NCBI GenBank assembly: GCA_001464495.1
Contig: LNDZ01000015.1
Location: 1 to 43,721 of the forward strand
Reading direction: 5' to 3'
Source: Betaproteobacteria bacterium Ga0074130
Lineage (GTDB): Bacteria; Pseudomonadota; Gammaproteobacteria; Burkholderiales; Rhodocyclaceae
Length of the DNA stretch: 43,721 nucleotides
Shown here: one piece after another, positions 30,302 through 38,655 of the stretch
Layout: every line of letters starts with the position of its first letter
Position numbering within the stretch: the stretch's first letter is position 1
Translations under genes and position numbers: made by a program
Notes under the pieces: generated by a model
The model's input: only the letters and a program-made list of their open reading frames with translations
What the model was told of the DNA's origin: nothing
Database searches by the model: none

Positions 30302-32137
30302 TCAGTGGAGTTCGTTATAAATTTCTTGCGCTAGTTTACGGCTAATTCCATCAACGCGGCATAAATCTTCAACCGTTGCGGCCAGCACGCCCTGCAGGCC
30401 ACCGAAATGCGCCAAGAGATTCTTGCGCCGGGTCGGGCCGACACCTGCAACATCCTCCAATTTCGAGTGCCCACGGGCCTTAGCGCGTCGGGCGCGGTGG
30501 CCAACGATGGCAAAGCGGTGCGCTTCGTCCCGGATTTCCTGTATCAGATGAAAACCGGCGTTATCCATCGGCAGATGCAGCGGAAGCTCGCGACCATAGA
30601 CAAAGAGGGTTTCAAGACCGGGTTTGCGGTCCTCGCCCTTGGCAACCCCAACGCTCTGCAAATGCTCCAAGCCGAGTTCGGCAAATACCTCGCGCGCCAC
30701 GCCATGCTGGCCCTTGCCGCCATCGATCAAGATGAGGTCGGGGGCAACCGCTTCGCCACTCGCCACCTTTTCATAACGCCGCGTCAAGGCTTGTCGCATA
30801 GCCGCATAGTCATCGCCCGGCGTAATGCCACTGATATTGAAGCGCCGGTATTCGCTATTTTTCATGGCGCCATCGACACACACGACACAGGAGGCGACAG
30901 TCCCCTCCCCTTGGGTGTGGCTGATATCAAAGCATTCAATGCGGGCCGGTGCATCCGCCAGATCCAGCGCCTCACGCAGGGACTCAAGCCGTGTGCCTGA
31001 GCGCACCGTACTGAGGCGGCGCGCCTCGATTGCCAATTGGGCATTCTTTTCTGCCATCCCGAGCCAAGCACGCTCCATCTCATTGCGCGGCAAGCTCACA
31101 GCAACCTTGTGTCCGGCTGAGGCAAAAACAGCGGCAACGCTGTCGGCCACATCGTGCGCCACGAGAAGCCGCATTGGCGGCGGATGTAGCTGATAGTGTT
31201 GCTCGATAAAGGCCACCAGCCCTTCTGCCTCATCGCCCTTCAGCCCGCCAGACATGCCCTTGGGGAATTGCGCGCGATCCCCCATGTGCTGGCCGCCGCG
31301 TACCATGGCAAGGTTGATACACAGCGCATCAGCTCCCGCAACCGCCGCGATGATGTCCACATCCTCATCGCCCGTCGAACTAACGTACTGGCGGTGCAAG
31401 ACAGACTGCAAGGCACGAATCTGATCCCGCCATTGCGCCGCCTCTTCGAAGCGCATCTCACCCGCCGCAGCCTGCATCTTGTCGGTGAGGTTATCGATCA
31501 CCTCACCGTGTTTGCCGCGCAAAAACAGCTCGGCAAGGCGAACGTCCTGTGCGTAATCCTCCTTGGAGATGAAGTCGACACACGGTGCTTTGCAACGCTT
31601 GATCTGATGCAACAGACAGGGGCGGGACCGATTACGGAAAACCGCCTCCTCGCAGGTGCGCAGGAGGAAGGTCTTCTGGATCAGCTGGATGCTTTCACGA
31701 ACCGCCAAGCCACTTGGAAAGGGCCCGAAATAGCGCGCCTTCTTGTCGAACGCCCCACGGTGGTAGGCCAGTCGCGGAAACTCATTCGCCGTGAGCGCAA
31801 TGTAGGGGTAGGACTTATCGTCCCGAAACAGAATGTTGTACTTGGGTGCGAGCTTCTTGATCAGGGTGTTTTCAAGAATCAACGCCTCAGCTTCGCTACG
31901 CGTTGCCGTTGTCTCGACGTTCGCCACCTGCTGCAGCATCAGCGCAATACGCGGGCTGTGGCCGGTCTTCTGAAAATAGGAGCTGACGCGCCGCTTGAGA
32001 TTCTTTGCCTTACCGACGTACAGCACACCGCCCTCTGCATCCAGCATGCGATAGACGCCCGGATCTTCGGTCAGGGTGGCGAGGAAGGCCTTGGCGTCGA
32101 AAGTAAGTGCGTTAGGCTCAGGGGTTTGCGAAGACAT
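30302..32137 (-). CDS. uvrC: Excinuclease ABC subunit C
   Basis: Nucleotide-excision-repair endonuclease cutting on both sides of a lesion. The 611-residue product has the N-terminal GIY-YIG nuclease domain (GVYRMLD, LYVGKAKNLKRR, residues about 27-60) and a UVR motif near residue 210 that contacts UvrB (MRFEEAAQWRDQI). The C-terminal RNase H-like nuclease follows (ECFDISHTQG, LILIDGGKGQ), then two helix-hairpin-helix motifs at the end. Start and length are normal. No LexA box is visible in the 87 bp before it, in contrast to lexA. Confidence 0.97.
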   Translation of the reverse strand: MSSQTPEPNALTFDAKAFLATLTEDPGVYRMLDAEGGVLYVGKAKNLKRRVSSYFQKTGHSPRIALMLQQVANVETTATRSEAEALILENTLIKKLAPKYNILFRDDKSYPYIALTANEFPRLAYHRGAFDKKARYFGPFPSGLAVRESIQLIQKTFLLRTCEEAVFRNRSRPCLLHQIKRCKAPCVDFISKEDYAQDVRLAELFLRGKHGEVIDNLTDKMQAAAGEMRFEEAAQWRDQIRALQSVLHRQYVSSTGDEDVDIIAAVAGADALCINLAMVRGGQHMGDRAQFPKGMSGGLKGDEAEGLVAFIEQHYQLHPPPMRLLVAHDVADSVAAVFASAGHKVAVSLPRNEMERAWLGMAEKNAQLAIEARRLSTVRSGTRLESLREALDLADAPARIECFDISHTQGEGTVASCVVCVDGAMKNSEYRRFNISGITPGDDYAAMRQALTRRYEKVASGEAVAPDLILIDGGKGQHGVAREVFAELGLEHLQSVGVAKGEDRKPGLETLFVYGRELPLHLPMDNAGFHLIQEIRDEAHRFAIVGHRARRAKARGHSKLEDVAGVGPTRRKNLLAHFGGLQGVLAATVEDLCRVDGISRKLAQEIYNELH

Positions 32138-32224
32138 CGGGTGGATCAGCCGCGCCGGGGTAAGCGCCAGGCCGGATCATGAAAATTGCGAGGCACGATC
32201 ATAGCGCAAAGCGCCTCGCCATCT

Positions 32225-33112
32225 TCAGCAACGCTGACCGGCCTGCTGCTTAAAAAAGGCATGCAGCATCTCGGTAGACAGACCGTGTAATACCAGCCGA
32301 TGCCCCGCACGCAAGGTGCTCAAGGGCACTAGCGGGTGTTTGTTGTTTACGAGAATCAGATGTTGCGGCACGTTCAGCAGCCTTGCGATGTAGAGGCCTA
32401 TGGTTTCATCCAGTTGCAGGGAGTTGGAAGCGCGCCAAAAATCGTTGTCGGTTAGAAATAGCTGATAGATGGGCGTAAAGAGCTCAATCGCCGTCTGCAG
32501 ATCAATGAAGTTGAACCAGCCGTGCGGCATATCCTCAAGCCGCAGCGGCGGATCAATAATCATGCTGAAGTCTGGATTCTCCACGCGAACCAAACAGGTG
32601 TTTTCAGCCTGCAATGCCTTGTTAAGGCGAATGACAAAATTGAAGAGGTTAAGGTCGTGCTTAAGAAAGAGCTCGTCCTTCAGATCCTCAATCGCCAGCG
32701 GCTGCAATGGCGAAGTCTCTACCTTGACCGGCGCATTGGCGGCAATGAACGCTAGGGTTTGCGAGCCAAGATGAAAGTGGCGCAGGATCAGCCAGTTGGC
32801 CGCCGGCGAGACGAAATAGCGCAGGCCCGTGGCCAATAGCCAGTGCAAGGTCAGGGAGGCCGACCAGCGCTTGGGCACAAAGATCTTGAGGATCTGGATC
32901 AGGATGATCATCAGCCGCGCCAGCGGCCGGACGAAAGGCAGCAGGTACTGACGCGAGGCTGAGCTTGAGTCGAGCAGCCAGACTCGCTTCACCTCCTCCG
33001 ACAGCGGCGTACTGTTGTCGAGATAAAGGGCCAGCCATGGGTTGGGGTCGCGTGCATCGTATTCGGCGGCAAGGAAGTCCGGCACGACGTCCTGAGTGTT
33101 TTGGGATTTCAT
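32225..33112 (-). CDS. Unknown protein coupled to the ketosynthase fusion gene
   Basis: I do not recognise a characterised family; it may belong to an uncharacterised DUF linked to such clusters. The 295-residue product is acidic at the start (DFLAAEYDARDPNPW). It has one or two hydrophobic stretches at about residues 65-125 (LARLMIILIQILKIF; LHWLLATGLRYFV) suggesting membrane association. The soluble C-terminal half holds repeated aliphatic segments (NLFNFVIRLNK, LEDMPHGWFNFIDLQTAIELF, LYIARLLNVPQHLILVNNKHPL). No catalytic motif is obvious; one cysteine lies at the very end (GQRC). Its ATG overlaps the stop of the fusion gene (ATGA), so it is translated with it and probably works in the same pathway. 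Confidence 0.75.
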   Translation of the reverse strand: MKSQNTQDVVPDFLAAEYDARDPNPWLALYLDNSTPLSEEVKRVWLLDSSSASRQYLLPFVRPLARLMIILIQILKIFVPKRWSASLTLHWLLATGLRYFVSPAANWLILRHFHLGSQTLAFIAANAPVKVETSPLQPLAIEDLKDELFLKHDLNLFNFVIRLNKALQAENTCLVRVENPDFSMIIDPPLRLEDMPHGWFNFIDLQTAIELFTPIYQLFLTDNDFWRASNSLQLDETIGLYIARLLNVPQHLILVNNKHPLVPLSTLRAGHRLVLHGLSTEMLHAFFKQQAGQRC

Positions 33113-35001
33113 AGGCTGTCGGACTCCATGATGTGATCGAACTGCATTTGATACAGGCGCGCTGTGCGCCTAGCCGTAGCAATGATGGCATCGGCCGCGC
33201 GTACGTCGGCTTCCATGGCGATTTCAACCGCCATCAACCAGCGGGTCAGATGGTGCTCGTCGTTGGCGCCGTGATATTCAAGGAAACGGAAGGCCGAGGC
33301 CGGTAGGTCTACTTGCTTGCACAACATGGGCAGCAGCATGGGCACAATGCGCTGGCCCGTGCCCTCAATGATATAGATGGCGCCCAGAAGACCAATCGGA
33401 TTTTCCGTCGCTGCCAGTGCATGCAGATAGGCATTGAGCGCTTCACCGCCGGGATTGCGCCGCAGTGCGTCGATAGGTTTGTCGCCGCCAGCCGCTTGGT
33501 AGTCCTGATAGAGAATCTGGAAATCGTTCTGCTCATCCCCAGCATGGGTTTCAATCAGCGCAGCCAAGTCCTCATAAGGGCGCGTGAGGGAGGTAACCGC
33601 CTCGCGCATCCACTTGCTGCCTTCGCGCACCTGTGGGACCCATTGGGAAGTCCAGTTGCGGTAGTCCTCAACCGCAAAACGGCCAGTCACCAGCTTACGG
33701 ATGACGGGGCTGCGCCAGACGGATGAACGGTAGTCGTGCCAGGTTTCGGCCAGCGCAGTCAGCAGCTTCTGCAAATGCGCTGGCGCAGCTGCAGGGTCAT
33801 GTGGGGCAGAGGGGAGGTTCGTAATGCCCCCCTCTTCCACACGCACCGGTGCATAACGCTCCTGCGGCAAAGGCTCATCGGCAGCCTCGACCTCTAGCAT
33901 CATGTAGGCGGCGCTGATGCGACCGGATTCCGGAATGAAGCAGAAAATGGTTTCGCCCGGTTTGACGCTGCGGGTTTCCAGAAACTCGCCCAACATGATG
34001 AAGATGGATGCCGCGCCGGTGTTGCCTCGGAAGCTGAGGTTGTTGTACCAGCGCTCCTTTGGAATCGACAAACCCGCTTTATCCAGGAGTTCCTCAACCA
34101 CAGGAATAAAGCGCTCCGAGGAGTAGTGGCAGAGGAAATGATCGACGCGTTCCGAATGCACGTGCCCCGCGGCAACCAGCTTTACGTACTCATGAATACT
34201 GACATCAAAGAGATGCGGCAGCATGCGGATATCTTGGCGCAGCGACATGGCTCCCGCCACCTCGGCTTCGCCGGAAGATGGAAAGTCCAGATAGGATGTA
34301 CTGCGATCTTCAGTCAGGCCAAGTTGCATGCAGACCGGATAGTCGCCAGCAAAGCTTTTCTGGTGTATCCACTTGAGCTTGAGACGCACGCCGCCGCGCC
34401 CACTAGGCTTGTCGGTCAGCAGCATGGCGCCGGCGCCGTCAGACAGCATCCAACGCAGGAAGTGCGCGTCAAAGTCGCTATCGTAGCCCCGCGGCGCAAA
34501 GCGGCTTCGCTTAAACATGCGCGAAGGCACCTCTGCCGCCACTGCCAACGCCTGACTGTGCGCGCCGAGCTCGATGGCCTGGGCAGCAAATTCGATGGCT
34601 GTCACGCCAGCGGCGCAGACGCCCTGGCTAGAAAGCGTCTGCAGGGGTGGCGCGCCAAGTTCGCCGTGAATCATGTTGGCAAAGCCCGGCAGGATGGCAT
34701 CGCCACCGGACGAGCCAGCTGCAAGTAGGCTGACCTCATCAAGTCGTGTCTGACTCTTACCAAGGCAGTCATGTACAGCGCGGGCAGCAAGGCTGGCATG
34801 CGACATCACCGTATTGCCATCCTTGTCGATTGCATAGTGGCGCAGGCGTATGCCGTTCTCAGCCAAGATGCGCTTCTTCATCCGCGGCGAAATCTTATTG
34901 ATCGGTGCAATGTAGGCATCCATGGCATCGTTGTCGACAGGCTCGCCGGGCAAGTGATAGCCGGCGGCTTCGATGTACACACGGTTGAAGCAAGTAGTCA
35001 T
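33109..35001 (-). CDS. KAS III-like ketosynthase (StlD/DarB-like) fused to heme-oxygenase-like di-iron domain
   Basis: The 630-residue protein has two parts. Residues 1-375 form a thiolase-fold condensing enzyme with C129 (SQGVCAAG), H292 (LCHYSSE) and N327 (FRGNTGAA), an intact KAS III Cys-His-Asn triad. The opening HLPGEPVDNDAMDAYI and NGIRLRHYAIDK resemble StlD/DarB ketosynthases, which join acyl or beta-ketoacyl units. Residues about 405-625 form an all-helical TenA/heme-oxygenase-like domain. Its HxxxDxxH motif (H577, D581, H584), E546 and a helix with E484/H486/E490 match ligand patterns of heme-oxygenase-like di-iron oxidases such as the alkene-forming UndA. The start overlaps the desaturase stop and the end overlaps the unknown gene. 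A condensed acyl chain could be passed to the oxidase; the product is unknown. Confidence 0.82.
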   Translation of the reverse strand: MTTCFNRVYIEAAGYHLPGEPVDNDAMDAYIAPINKISPRMKKRILAENGIRLRHYAIDKDGNTVMSHASLAARAVHDCLGKSQTRLDEVSLLAAGSSGGDAILPGFANMIHGELGAPPLQTLSSQGVCAAGVTAIEFAAQAIELGAHSQALAVAAEVPSRMFKRSRFAPRGYDSDFDAHFLRWMLSDGAGAMLLTDKPSGRGGVRLKLKWIHQKSFAGDYPVCMQLGLTEDRSTSYLDFPSSGEAEVAGAMSLRQDIRMLPHLFDVSIHEYVKLVAAGHVHSERVDHFLCHYSSERFIPVVEELLDKAGLSIPKERWYNNLSFRGNTGAASIFIMLGEFLETRSVKPGETIFCFIPESGRISAAYMMLEVEAADEPLPQERYAPVRVEEGGITNLPSAPHDPAAAPAHLQKLLTALAETWHDYRSSVWRSPVIRKLVTGRFAVEDYRNWTSQWVPQVREGSKWMREAVTSLTRPYEDLAALIETHAGDEQNDFQILYQDYQAAGGDKPIDALRRNPGGEALNAYLHALAATENPIGLLGAIYIIEGTGQRIVPMLLPMLCKQVDLPASAFRFLEYHGANDEHHLTRWLMAVEIAMEADVRAADAIIATARRTARLYQMQFDHIMESDSL

Positions 35002-35873
35002 GAGGTATGGTTTTTGTGCTGAAGCGATGAATGGGACATCATTGAACGACTACGGAATTTGCGTAGGAATAGGCTGAGAACATAGGTCCTGAACATGTAG
35101 AGCAGCAAGCTCGGTTCAGCCAAACGCACATCGACACGATGTCTGTAGTTGTCGTGCAGCTGGCTCAACATAGACCAGTGCAGGCGCGGTTTCTCATGAT
35201 GTGCGGTATGGATGCCGACATTGAACAACAGCGGATTCAAGCAGCCGCCGAAATTGCGTGCGTAGTCGATGTCGGAATTGCCATCGGCATGCGCATGTTG
35301 AAGGTAGTTGGTTGCCAGCAGCCAGTGCCATCCATGCAACTGTGGAATAAAAACAAACAGCAACCACTTGCGCCAGTCGACCCACAGTAACGACAACCAA
35401 AGTGCTGCAATGAGGAGGTATTGCAGCACGCAGAACCGAAATACCCCAGGCCTGTAACGGCGCATACGTGCAAGCCAACTTAGAAACTCCGGATAGAGGG
35501 CACTCGCGGCCTGAAAAGGATGCAGCAGATAACCTGCCAAATCATTGCTGTCGCTGCCAAAGCGATAGGTTCTCGCCAGATCGCGTTCGCCGTGTCGGTA
35601 ACGATGGTGGTTGGCGATATGTCCGCAGTGGAACACATAGGTCGGATGGCCTTGCAGCAAGGCGATCCAGAGATCCGTGAGTCGGTTCGCAATGCGTGTT
35701 CCCCACATACGCAAATGTGCATGGTTGTGGTTCACGACACCGACGCCCAGCGTTAGGAATAAAAGCAGCGCATAAGCAAACCCGTCAAAACCGTGCTGCC
35801 ATTGCCAACACACCAAGAACGGCGCTAGCCCCAGATAGAGCAGGCTCTGAATATCGCGCCAATTACGCAGCAT
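34998..35873 (-). CDS. Membrane fatty-acid desaturase family protein
   Basis: Integral-membrane di-iron enzyme that introduces a double bond or hydroxyl into acyl chains. The 291-residue product carries the histidine boxes HNHAH (about residue 49), HCGHIANHHRYRH (about 82-94) and HTAHH (about 222), plus QHAHADG, with hydrophobic helices between. I prefer the ATG at 35873, which overlaps the preceding stop as TGATG; an ATG at 35894 would add seven residues and has no visible ribosome-binding site. It ends in a 4-bp overlap with the ketosynthase fusion gene. Substrate unknown; context suggests the acyl product of that fusion. Confidence 0.85.
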   Translation of the reverse strand: MLRNWRDIQSLLYLGLAPFLVCWQWQHGFDGFAYALLLFLTLGVGVVNHNHAHLRMWGTRIANRLTDLWIALLQGHPTYVFHCGHIANHHRYRHGERDLARTYRFGSDSNDLAGYLLHPFQAASALYPEFLSWLARMRRYRPGVFRFCVLQYLLIAALWLSLLWVDWRKWLLFVFIPQLHGWHWLLATNYLQHAHADGNSDIDYARNFGGCLNPLLFNVGIHTAHHEKPRLHWSMLSQLHDNYRHRVDVRLAEPSLLLYMFRTYVLSLFLRKFRSRSMMSHSSLQHKNHTS

Positions 35874-36643
35874 CAGCTGTTCTTTCGCTGCCATTCGGCA
35901 AAACGGCCGTCTGCAGCATCGGCGGGCAGTACCGTGCCGAAAATCCTATCCATGAATGGAAACATAAAGCCGTAGTTGCCGTGATAGCAGGCATGATGCA
36001 GATGGTGACGGCGGCTACTGTTCAGCCACCAGCGATCCTTGTCGGCCCAAGGGAGAAAGTTATAGTTTGAGTGGCCGATGTTATTCACGATCAGGCTGAA
36101 GATAGGAACGGACAACAGTGCTGTGGCGCTGAAATCATGCAAGGCCATAGGAAGAAGCAGGACATTCCCCAGCATCAATGCTTCAACCGGGTGCAAGCTG
36201 TAGGTGGACCACGGCGTAGTGATGACGGAGCGGTGATGTGGCAAGTGAAAGCGCATTAGCCACTTTGTATGCAGCAGGCGATGATTTGCGTAAAAGTGGG
36301 CCTCGTTCCAGATAAACAGTACAAGGCTTTCCAGAATGATGCGAGCCGTACTGGGCTCCTGTGCGAGATGTGCCCAGCCAAGCTGGAGCATGCCCCAAGG
36401 AGCGAGCATGCCAAGCCCGTAAAGAAGTATCGTCGTTGCGGAGAATAGCCATTCGCGCTTCAACTGCCCAGGCGCCAAGGGGCGCGGGTCCAGCACATGC
36501 CCATAACCAGTGGCGGGGAATATCACCCGGGTTAGCAGGCGATTCACCGCAGCAAAGGAAAGATAAATGCCGCCGAAAAAGAGCCAGCCGAGCACAATTA
36601 TTTCGGTGGCGCTGCTTTCAAGCAGGAAGCTTTCTATCATCAT
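35873..36643 (-). CDS. Sterol desaturase/fatty-acid hydroxylase family protein
   Basis: Integral-membrane di-iron oxygenase of the ERG3/fatty-acid hydroxylase superfamily. I choose the MMIESFLL start (ATG 36643 or 36640; 256 or 255 residues), because the longer frame to 36796 runs into the divergent earP gene. Histidine motifs are HFYANHRLLH, HLPHH and HHLHHACYHGNYG, in family order, with four to five TM helices. It is the first gene of the four-gene lipid cluster and ends in a TGATG overlap with the desaturase. It shares a 103-bp divergent promoter region with earP. Substrate unknown. Confidence 0.85.
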   Translation of the reverse strand: MMIESFLLESSATEIIVLGWLFFGGIYLSFAAVNRLLTRVIFPATGYGHVLDPRPLAPGQLKREWLFSATTILLYGLGMLAPWGMLQLGWAHLAQEPSTARIILESLVLFIWNEAHFYANHRLLHTKWLMRFHLPHHRSVITTPWSTYSLHPVEALMLGNVLLLPMALHDFSATALLSVPIFSLIVNNIGHSNYNFLPWADKDRWWLNSSRRHHLHHACYHGNYGFMFPFMDRIFGTVLPADAADGRFAEWQRKNS

Positions 36644-36746
36644 GTCGGAAACATTGGTGTGTATGGCTAAAAGTATAAGTAAGCTACTGTTTTGGCCATC
36701 TAGCAAATAGGCAAAGAAATCCCATCCTCTCGTACACTTGCGCCCT
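36644..36746. promoter_or_regulatory. Divergent promoter region between lipid cluster and earP
   Basis: A 103-bp intergenic stretch with an AT-rich middle (36672-36690). On the minus strand it offers TATACT as a possible -10 for the lipid cluster. No convincing -35 or operator palindrome is visible, so promoter positions remain unassigned. Confidence 0.4.
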
Positions 36747-37829
36747 ATGGCACTGAACCCACTATCCTGCGACCTCTTCTGCCGCGTTATCGACAACTAC
36801 GGTGATATCGGCGTGTGCTGGCGCCTCGCTCAACAGTTGCAAGGCGAATATGGCTGGCAGGTGCGCCTGTGGATCGATGAGCCAGTCTTGTTGCCTCAGC
36901 TCGCCACACCGAATCCCGACATCGAGGTTTGCCATTGGTCCACCTCATTTCCTGAAGTCACCCCCGCAAAGATTGTGATTGAGGCGTTTGCCTGCGAACT
37001 CCCCGATAACTACCTTGCGGCAATGGCGCAGCAGCAAGACAAACCGCTCTGGATCAATCTTGAGTATCTGTGCGTTGAAGACTGGGGGCCCAGTTTCCAC
37101 TGCCAGCCCTCCCCACATCCACGCCAGCCGCTGACCAAGTATTTCTTTGTGCCGGGCATTCAGCCGGGCACGGGTGGCTTGCTGTGCGAACAGGACTTGT
37201 TGGAACGCCGCGCTAACCATACCCACACCCCAAGACCAGCGCTCGATGTTTTCCTCTTTTGCTATGACAACCCTGCCCTGCCGCATCTATTGACGGCATG
37301 GGTTAATGGCCCCCAGCCAATTCATTGTCGGGTTGCCGCAGGTAAGCCGGCAGCACAGATCGGTGAATGGCTGAACATGGACTTTGCGCCAAGGATGCAT
37401 TTCCAGCGGGGCATGCTGAGCCTAGAAGCCCTACCCTTCGTACCGCAATCTGACTTTGATGCTTTGCTCTGGCAATCGGACCTCAACTTTGTTCGGGGAG
37501 AAGATTCATTTGCCCGCGCCCAGTGGGCCGCTCTTCCAATGATCTGGCACATCTATCCGCAGGCAGAAGACGCGCACCACACCAAATTGGCGGCATTTCA
37601 GCAGCACTATTCATCAGGCCTTGATGCAGCTGCTGCAAATGCGCTGACTACATTCACCGGCATCTGGAACGGCCTCATCACCCCAACCGAAACCAACATC
37701 AGTGCTGCCTGGGAGGAACTAAACTGTGTTCTGCCAGCCCTCAAAACACATGCAGTAGGCTGGCAAAAACAACTGCTGACACTGGGAAATCTTGCTGAGA
37801 ATCTGGCTATTTTTCATAAAAACCGTTAA
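36747..37829 (+). CDS. earP: EF-P arginine rhamnosyltransferase
   Basis: GT-B-fold glycosyltransferase that uses dTDP-rhamnose to rhamnosylate Arg32 of elongation factor P. ATG 36747 (360 residues) is chosen over the TTG 36738 because only the former gives the conserved start LNPLSCDLFCRVIDNYGDIGVCWRLA in split form; D16 and D20 are the conserved catalytic-region aspartates. The later VRGEDSFARAQWA motif binds the nucleotide sugar. It is followed after 42 bp by efp, its substrate, the standard arrangement in Neisseria and other betaproteobacteria. Confidence 0.95.
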   Translation: MALNPLSCDLFCRVIDNYGDIGVCWRLAQQLQGEYGWQVRLWIDEPVLLPQLATPNPDIEVCHWSTSFPEVTPAKIVIEAFACELPDNYLAAMAQQQDKPLWINLEYLCVEDWGPSFHCQPSPHPRQPLTKYFFVPGIQPGTGGLLCEQDLLERRANHTHTPRPALDVFLFCYDNPALPHLLTAWVNGPQPIHCRVAAGKPAAQIGEWLNMDFAPRMHFQRGMLSLEALPFVPQSDFDALLWQSDLNFVRGEDSFARAQWAALPMIWHIYPQAEDAHHTKLAAFQQHYSSGLDAAAANALTTFTGIWNGLITPTETNISAAWEELNCVLPALKTHAVGWQKQLLTLGNLAENLAIFHKNR

Positions 37830-37871
37830 AATTTCGGGCTTTACATTTTCACCAACCTAACCGTCCGAATC

Positions 37872-38429
37872 ATGAAAACCGCTCAGGAACTCCGCTCAGG
37901 CAACGTCATCATGGTGGGTACAGACCCACTGGTCGTCCAAAAGGCCGAATACAACAAGTCCGGCCGTAATTCGGCCGTGGTCAAGATGAAGATGAAGAAT
38001 CTTCTGACCGGCGCACCGAGCGAATCCGTTTACAAGGCGGATGACAAGTTTGAAGTGGTTCAACTGGACCGTAAGGAAGTGACCTATTCCTACTTCAGCG
38101 ACCCGGCCTACGTGTTCATGGATGCTGAGTACAACCAGTACGATGTCGATGGCGAAAACATGGGCGATGCGCTCAACTACATCGAAGACGGCATGGCTTG
38201 CGAAGTCGTGTTCTATGATGGCAAGGCCATCTCGGTCGAACTGCCAAACAGCGTGGTTCGCGAAGTGATCTACACCGAACCAGCTGTCAAGGGCGACACT
38301 TCCGGCAAGGTCATGAAGCCAGCAAAGATCAACACTGGCTTTGAACTGCCGGTGCCACTGTTTGTTGATATCGGCGACAAGATCGAAATCGATACCCGTA
38401 CCGCTGAGTACAAGGCTCGCGTTAAGTAA
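37872..38429 (+). CDS. efp: Elongation factor P (arginine-32 type)
   Basis: Translation factor that relieves ribosome stalling at polyproline. The 185-residue product has the KOW-like domain I with the loop KSGRNSA, where Arg32 is the rhamnosylation site, and OB domains II and III. The arginine at position 32, instead of lysine, agrees with the adjacent earP and with absence of epmAB here. Length and start are normal. A tetraloop terminator follows. Confidence 0.97.
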   Translation: MKTAQELRSGNVIMVGTDPLVVQKAEYNKSGRNSAVVKMKMKNLLTGAPSESVYKADDKFEVVQLDRKEVTYSYFSDPAYVFMDAEYNQYDVDGENMGDALNYIEDGMACEVVFYDGKAISVELPNSVVREVIYTEPAVKGDTSGKVMKPAKINTGFELPVPLFVDIGDKIEIDTRTAEYKARVK

Positions 38430-38473
38430 GCAGCTTTTGTAGGCAACCGTTCGGTTAGCCGTTTCAGCTGTGC

Positions 38474-38501
38474 AAAAAAGGCGACTTCGGTCGCCTTTTT
38501 T
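38474..38501. terminator. Intrinsic terminator after efp
   Basis: Stem AAAAAGGCGAC / GTCGCCTTTTT with a TTCG tetraloop and a T-rich tail, 45 bp after the efp stop. Confidence 0.92.
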
Positions 38502-38655
38502 ATTTTGCTTCGTCCATTTTGTCTTGGCGCTGATGTCGATAGGCAGGGAGTTAGTCGCGATGAGTGGAACCCATGCCCCATGATGATGGACTAAGCGTAC
38601 TATTCCCAACCTTAGCTTCCTCTGCCATCTCTCCCACCGTACCTTCTGGCCCTTT

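Noticed and set aside
31196..32182. 328-codon plus-strand frame opposite uvrC
   Set aside because: Antisense to uvrC, composition atypical of a real protein.
32138..32224. LexA box before uvrC
   Set aside because: No CTGT-N8-ACAG or close variant is present.
36644..36796. Longer N-terminus for the sterol-desaturase-family gene
   Set aside because: Would overlap the earP start; the extension is polar and unlike the family, whereas MMIESFLL starts just before the first helix.
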